From Solobacterium sp. (GTDB lineage: Bacteria; Bacillota_I; Bacilli_A; Erysipelotrichales; Erysipelotrichaceae), in contig JAFUFO010000030.1 of assembly GCA_017469885.1 (NCBI GenBank), forward strand, positions 53,218 through 117,217: 64,000 nucleotides of DNA. Direction: 5' to 3'. The position numbers and the translations under genes are program-made. Positions 59,861 to 64,000 of this stretch are shown piece by piece; the stretch's first letter is position 1, and every line of letters starts with the position of its first letter. Below the pieces are notes generated by a model. That model had not been told where the DNA came from, ran no database searches, and saw only the letters and a program-made list of their open reading frames with translations.

Positions 59861-60142
59861 ATGGAAGCAGTAAACAAGAAGGTAATTGCAGAAACAGTTG
59901 CTGAAAAGCACAATCTGACAAAGAAAGAATCAGCAGAGATTGTTGATCTTGTCTTCGATACAGTTGCAGATGCACTGAAAGACGGTGCAAAGGTTGATAT
60001 CGCAGGTTTTGGCAAGTTTGAGGTCAAGACACGTGCAGCACGTACCGGTATCAACCCGCAGACAAAGGAGACAATCGAGATTCCTTCCTCCAAGGTTCCG
60101 GGATTCAAAGCATCCAAGAGCCTCAAGGATCTTGTCCGCTAA
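59861..60142 (+). CDS. hup: HU family DNA-binding protein
   Basis: 93-residue nucleoid protein. NKKVIAETVAEKHNLTKKESAEIVDLVFD and the DNA-binding arm GFGKFEVKTRAARTGINPQTKE with IPSSKVPGFKASKSLKDLV are diagnostic. AAGGAG site upstream, own promoter and terminator. Confidence 0.97.
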   Translation: MEAVNKKVIAETVAEKHNLTKKESAEIVDLVFDTVADALKDGAKVDIAGFGKFEVKTRAARTGINPQTKETIEIPSSKVPGFKASKSLKDLVR

Positions 60143-60155
60143 TCAGCTGTAACAG

Positions 60156-60187
60156 AGAACTGGTTCACTGAATCAGTTCTTTTTTTA
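60156..60187 (+). terminator. Terminator after the HU gene
   Basis: AGAACTGGTTC and GAATCAGTTCT form an 11-bp stem (one G-U) around a short loop, followed by a long T-run. Confidence 0.9.
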
Positions 60188-60233
60188 TGCAGAATCGGTT
60201 ACTACTTGTACTCCAATCCATTAAAATAAAACC

Positions 60234-61226
60234 GTGAAACAGTTTTCAAATATACGGATGCTTGCGACAATCGGTCTGGTGGCTGCCGGCACATATTATT
60301 CAACATTGAACACGCTGACCGCGCTGCTGTGTTTTTTTGCGGCTGTCTGGTTACTGCCGCTGAAAATGAACCGGTACAATCTGACAGTAAAAAGCATTGC
60401 CGCTATTGTTCTGTTTCTTCTGATCGCGAAACAACAGATTTATCATCGGGAGAATAACAATGGGCTGATGACTGTATCATATATTGATGTCGGGCAGGGC
60501 GACAGCACACTGATCCAGCTTCCGGATGGTAAAACAATGCTGATCGATGCGGGTACAGCCGATTTCAGCAATGCCGTAGCAACCATATTAAAAGATAAGC
60601 AGATTCATACAATCGACTATCTGGTAGGCACGCATCCTCATTCAGATCATATCGGCGGTATGCCGGCAATTATCACTCAGTTTAATGTTAAAGAGTATAT
60701 TCAGCCCAATATGGACGGTTATAGCCTGGAGAACAACTATTTTGCGGATAAGCTTAATACTGCCCTTAAACAAGCGGGAATTCAGGTTATTACAGCCTCA
60801 TACGGCTATATGATTGCCTCAGGTGAGAATTGGACTGCAGAAGTCCTTTCGCCGCGAGATAACGCTGTATTTGAGGAGCTGAATGACTATTCTCTGATTA
60901 TTAAGGTTACCTATGGGAAAACCGCATTCATGTTTACCGGTGATGCAGGATATACTGCAGAACTGGAACTTCTGAATGAAGATTTATCGTGTGATGTGCT
61001 GAAAGTAGGGCACCACGGATCGTTTGGAAGTACCTGCACTGCATTTCTCTCAGAGACAGATCCATCGATAGGGGTAATCTCAGTAGGAAAAGACAATGAG
61101 AATAATCTGCCGAATGATTATGTGCTTCAACGACTTACAGAAGAAGGTGTCCGAATCCTGCGCACAGATGAATCCGGTACGATTGTAATCCTTTCAGACG
61201 GAAACACAGTAAACGTAATAAATTAA
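60234..61226 (+). CDS. Stand-alone ComEC/Rec2-type metallo-beta-lactamase fold hydrolase
   Basis: 330-residue protein: two N-terminal hydrophobic helices (about residues 8-48 and 53-62) and a metallo-hydrolase domain with VSYIDVGQGDSTLIQLPDG, LIDAGTADF, GTHPHSDHIGG near residue 131, MFTGDAGYTAE and LKVGHHGSFGST. The domain equals the C-terminal module of ComEC, but the Competence channel domain is missing. It may be an extracellular or membrane-facing nuclease or phosphodiesterase. The start is GTG; TAAAAT (60222-60227) lies 6 nt upstream with no ribosome site. AT-rich sequence begins here and continues to the window end. Confidence 0.85.
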   Translation: MKQFSNIRMLATIGLVAAGTYYSTLNTLTALLCFFAAVWLLPLKMNRYNLTVKSIAAIVLFLLIAKQQIYHRENNNGLMTVSYIDVGQGDSTLIQLPDGKTMLIDAGTADFSNAVATILKDKQIHTIDYLVGTHPHSDHIGGMPAIITQFNVKEYIQPNMDGYSLENNYFADKLNTALKQAGIQVITASYGYMIASGENWTAEVLSPRDNAVFEELNDYSLIIKVTYGKTAFMFTGDAGYTAELELLNEDLSCDVLKVGHHGSFGSTCTAFLSETDPSIGVISVGKDNENNLPNDYVLQRLTEEGVRILRTDESGTIVILSDGNTVNVIN

Positions 61227-61228
61227 AA

Positions 61229-61261
61229 ATATGTGATTTGTTTCACATATATGATATGTGA
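61229..61261 (+). repeat. Competing hairpins after the ComEC-like hydrolase
   Basis: ATATGTGA/TCACATAT and CACATAT-ATG-ATATGTG share their middle arm, so two alternative stems can form within 33 nt. No good T-run follows. Possibly the transcript end. Confidence 0.5.
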
Positions 61262-61477
61262 TAGGGACATAGAAACAGTAAAAAAAGAAACAGTACTCCT
61301 TAGTAAGTGTCACATAATAATTCCAGTTTCCTTAACCCATCAGCAATCATTGTATTTATCCTGGAGCAATGAGCGGCTAATTAAAAATCACGACATTAGA
61401 TTCTTATGAATTTAATTCAATAAATCTCAAATCCATAAATGATGACTGAACTCATAGATTAATGTCTGGTATCAGCA

Positions 61478-61960
61478 TTACAAAGGAACAGCCGAAAACA
61501 GCGACTCGATGAGAGCGTTTTTTATGTATGGCGTAAGGTAGTTATACATCTCGATTCGTCTCAGAGCAGCACGTATCAACAGATAATCGTTAAAACCAGG
61601 AAGAGACTTATTTCATAATTCATGTGTTCCGTTGTGAGATGATTCAGGAATACGATCAATAAATTAAGCGTCGTAGAAAGAATATCAGCAGCAAAAAAAA
61701 AGAACCATCAGTTATACAGTATCAGCAGCCAAATCAGTTTAAAGAATTCCATAACAGATAATTATTAAGATATGTGAGTTTTTAAGTAATATACTCAAAA
61801 GATGACGCGAAGCTTTTATATAACTGCACTTCGCATAATGTATGTTATGCGATTATTTTAGATTGATTTCCAGGAAGTAAAATCCGGATTGTTTTCCGTT
61901 CTCTTTTTCAAAAGATTTCATAAGCAAAAAATATGGAGTATTGGTAAACGAATCGCTGAT
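61478..61960 (-). pseudogene. Decayed coding remnants (unrecognised, partly membrane-protein-like)
   Basis: Three open stretches on the minus strand read like real protein but are broken by stops or frame changes. 61576-61707 encodes a hydrophobic segment (FFFFAADILSTTLNLLIVFL). 61478-61612, in another frame, encodes LPGFNDYLLIRAALRRIEMY followed by NYLTPYIKNALIES. 61853-61960 encodes SFTNTPYFLLMKSFEKENG followed by KQSGFYFLEINLK and a stop. They suggest one or more inactivated genes. No family can be named, and chance cannot be excluded. Confidence 0.35.
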
Positions 61961-62161
61961 TTAAAACAGTCAGCAGTATCGATAGACAACTGTCTGTAGA
62001 TTGATTTTAGCTGCAGAAGGCAGGATGAATTATGAGGGTCCTGATGGGGCACCTGCCCTAGCGGGAAGACAGGTGTCAGATTTACGGAAGGCAATCAAGC
62101 AATTGCCAAAATGGCTGTGACTTGTCGAGTAAGCACAAAAACATTCAGTTGCTGCTACGGA

Positions 62162-63625
62162 TCAGTTACATCCGTATACCGTATATGCATCAGTTTCATA
62201 CTGCACCGAGAATTCCGGATACTGTCCTGCGTCGAACCACTCGCCCTTTCTGACAATAACAAAAGGGCGGTCTGGGATTTCTGAGAAATGTGAAAAGGAC
62301 TGTCCCCAGGTAATCGAACTGAAATTATTCAGATCATCAACTGACCAGATTTCAAGTTTACCTGAAGACAATTCTACGCCTGCATCCGCATCCCAGAACT
62401 GTGCATATCCCCTTTTGTATCCATTTTTTACCAGCCATCCTGTCACTTCCTGCAGACCGGGACGCCCTCTCATCGGCGTTTCTATATTGCGTTTAAGCGT
62501 CGCAACACCGGATAACAGGAACACAATCATCGTAATGATAATTACCCTCTTATCGGCTTTAAAACGCGTAATAAAAACACAAATGATAATTATAAACGCA
62601 GGAATCCAGTATGACGAATTGTAACTGGCTTCCAACAGTGTAAAAGCTATACAATCTACTGCAATCATACTCAAAGCGGTAAAACTTATGAACATTTCCT
62701 GATTACTTACTGGATTACGTTTATTGGTCTTCTTCCACGTTAAAACCACCATTAATAGCGTCAGACCGCAGACGATGGTCGTTATTCCCGCAAATGAAAC
62801 AAGCTTTGCGCCGCCCTGATAACCGAACAGCGTCAGAAAATCGAGCAGTTTGTCCGCAAATGAATTCAGATGCAGGCTTGCATCCCATTGGTTTCCGACG
62901 AATGTAATATTTGAATAATGATAATAATGGTAGTTGTTAAAGAATGCAAAATTGATGAACATTCCGATTATATTCGAAACAGAGACTATACATCCAATCA
63001 TGGATCCCTGCCGCATTGTATGATCTTCTGATTTTAAGAGTAAGCCGATACATACAACAATCAGCGGTGCATAGAACAGCAGAAACAGCTTTACACCGTT
63101 CAAACCAAGCAGGAATGAAATGATACTCGCAAGAATTATTCTGCTCTTGGAACGCTTTAAAATGCATGAAATAACGATCAGTATATTTGCTGCATAGAAG
63201 ACGTAGCATAATCCAAATAATCCAAGAAACCAGTACATGGTGCTTACCGGAATCATGAGCATGATACCCGCATACATCCAGTATTCTTTATTTTCGCAGG
63301 CATCAAAAAGCAAATAGATACCAAGCAGAAACAGAAGATACACGCACATGCTGCCAAATACCCGTGCATACATCCAGTTGTTCGGGAACAGGTATAAACC
63401 AATCCTGAAGAACAGATTGATATTATAGACACGCAATTCTGTTGTATAGACCCAATCTGCGGATATAATCCGCCCGGTATCATTCAGATGCCTGGCCAGC
63501 AGCATCTCCTGAGCCATGTCTGAATCAATCAGCCAGTATTGACTGATGATAAACCAAAGATTGAAGAGTATCAGCCCTGCCAATATCACTGCAGGAATGA
63601 TTCTGGCAATTTTTGTCTTCTGCAT
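62162..63625 (-). CDS. Polytopic membrane protein, GT-C glycosyltransferase-like
   Basis: 487-residue protein with about ten to eleven membrane helices and a soluble C-terminal ~90 residues. The first loop after helix 1 contains DSDMAQEMLLARHLNDTG, resembling the catalytic Asp-containing loop of GT-C (PMT/ArnT-like) enzymes that use lipid-linked sugars, and ADWVYTTELRVYNINLFFR follows. An AGGAGA site lies 9-10 nt before the ATG at 63625. AT-rich composition unlike the core genes to the left, and isolated position between decayed DNA and repeats, suggest horizontal acquisition. The sugar and acceptor are unknown. Confidence 0.7.
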   Translation of the reverse strand: MQKTKIARIIPAVILAGLILFNLWFIISQYWLIDSDMAQEMLLARHLNDTGRIISADWVYTTELRVYNINLFFRIGLYLFPNNWMYARVFGSMCVYLLFLLGIYLLFDACENKEYWMYAGIMLMIPVSTMYWFLGLFGLCYVFYAANILIVISCILKRSKSRIILASIISFLLGLNGVKLFLLFYAPLIVVCIGLLLKSEDHTMRQGSMIGCIVSVSNIIGMFINFAFFNNYHYYHYSNITFVGNQWDASLHLNSFADKLLDFLTLFGYQGGAKLVSFAGITTIVCGLTLLMVVLTWKKTNKRNPVSNQEMFISFTALSMIAVDCIAFTLLEASYNSSYWIPAFIIIICVFITRFKADKRVIIITMIVFLLSGVATLKRNIETPMRGRPGLQEVTGWLVKNGYKRGYAQFWDADAGVELSSGKLEIWSVDDLNNFSSITWGQSFSHFSEIPDRPFVIVRKGEWFDAGQYPEFSVQYETDAYTVYGCN

Positions 63626-64000
63626 GAACTGGATTTCTCCTGAATAATCAACATATTAATATTCTCAGATTTGATTAAATAATTCCATATACCCTATCAG
63701 TAAAATACACTAAAACAGACTATTTACATGAAATTCAGAGCTTATGGTGCACCAATTTCAGCGCCGTTGGAAAACCAACATCCTCTGCTCTTTTTCTTAT
63801 CATTTGTTGAAAATCCAAGTGATTCCTATATCTTTTTCTATATTATTCATTTTTCAAAAAAGGTATTGTTCACAGACGTAGGGTGCCACCCCCACCTGTT
63901 CACAGATGTAGGGTCTGAACAATTTCGCTGTTCATGAACGTAGGGTCTTCCCGACAAATAGTAAAAAGCCTCCTTTCTTTAGAATGGGTTTATGCGAATC
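63626..64000. other. 375-bp intergenic region at the right edge with direct repeats
   Basis: AT-rich up to about 63860, presumably holding the promoter of the minus-strand membrane protein (no convincing box found). Three short direct repeats occupy 63868-63946. An AAAGGAGG-like motif lies on the minus strand near 63965-63972 but no start codon follows it. No intact gene is supported. Confidence 0.6.
63868..63946 (+). repeat. Three 17-bp direct repeats
   Basis: GTTCACAGACGTAGGGT (63868-63884), GTTCACAGATGTAGGGT (63898-63914) and GTTCATGAACGTAGGGT (63930-63946). The first two differ at one base; the third differs at four positions from the first. Starts are 30 and 32 bp apart, about three helical turns, as expected for binding sites of one protein on the same DNA face. 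Confidence 0.8.

Larger units (their letters stand above)
61227..62161. other. 935-bp AT-rich region without an intact gene
   Basis: No complete gene, tRNA or recognised RNA is visible. The left edge holds the hairpins at 61229-61261. The minus strand has several short open stretches that look like remains of coding sequence (see 61478-61960). Near 62050-62075 there is a stem CACCTG-CCC/GGG-CAGGTG with a small bulge and a TAGC loop, of unknown role. Confidence 0.6.

Noticed and set aside
63728..63937. 69-codon open frame at the right edge
   Set aside because: Its second half is just the translated direct repeats (LFTDVG twice), with no ribosome site; not a supported gene.
63868..63946. CRISPR array
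   Set aside because: Only three 17-bp repeats with 13-15-bp gaps and no cas genes; too short in every dimension.
1..64000. Prophage, integron or complete insertion sequence
   Set aside because: No integrase, transposase, capsid, terminase or flanking terminal repeats were recognised anywhere in the window.

Overview
The window looks like a chromosome segment of a low-to-mid GC Firmicute, most likely of the Erysipelotrichia (family level and below is inference). Support comes from Firmicute gene clusters (infC-rpmI-rplT with an L20-type leader, alaS-ireB-ruvX-DUF1292-mltG, smc-ftsY-ylxM, mnmA-recD2), an alanine T-box, FemX/MurM-type cell-wall ligases, a Firmicute-type WXG100/EssC locus, and an unusually short SMC protein of the size seen in the related Mollicutes. 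Almost all of the window is tightly packed core genome; only the last ~3 kb is AT-rich and accessory-looking.

Layout. 1-2068: end of infB, rbfA and a terminator. 2154-10053: a compact type VII secretion (T7SS)-like locus (two WXG100 proteins, an SLH/Ig-like lipoprotein, EssC, a YukD-like protein, a second lipoprotein) sitting between rbfA and truB, which are usually neighbours; EsaA, EssA and EssB are not seen. 10047-10880 (minus): a radical SAM/SPASM enzyme. 11029-14098: truB-ribF-rsmF. 14114-16142: a RelA/SpoT-domain protein, a Gls24 protein and a small double-glycine leader peptide. 16191-17512: infC-rpmI-rplT with its leader. 17555-22238: tRNA-Glu, a CinA-type amidohydrolase, two FemX-type ligases and gltX. 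22465-24434: a second double-glycine peptide in an operon with a membrane-bound RsbU/SpoIIE-type phosphatase. 24518-32765: tRNA-Gln and housekeeping genes including a ComK-like protein, mgtE (with an unusual leader ORF) and spx. 32861-37012: mnmA, recD2 and a small RelA/SpoT-type HD hydrolase whose C-terminal tail carries a third double-glycine leader. 37104-39979 (minus): an ABC importer. 40084-46799: T-box, alaS to greA. 46849-53277: comEA, comEC, holA, a DNA glycosylase, a U32 protein, mscL. 53398-61226: smc, ftsY, ylxM, ackA, a DHH phosphoesterase, HU and a stand-alone ComEC-like hydrolase. 61227-64000: decayed remnants, a GT-C-like membrane protein and three short direct repeats.

The most interesting signal is a set of three dispersed small peptides (15945, 22465, 36842). 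All have a textbook double-glycine leader, and all share a core motif of the form [GA]-G-N-x-x-[IV]-F. Each lies beside a stress or alarmone gene: RelA/SpoT-domain plus Gls24, an RsbU-type phosphatase, and an alarmone-hydrolase-like protein. No C39 peptidase/exporter is in the window. Other notable points are the reduced T7SS, a 30-codon upstream ORF with an 11-bp inverted repeat controlling mgtE, and several promoters whose -10 box lies only 6-9 nt before the start codon, suggesting leaderless mRNAs.
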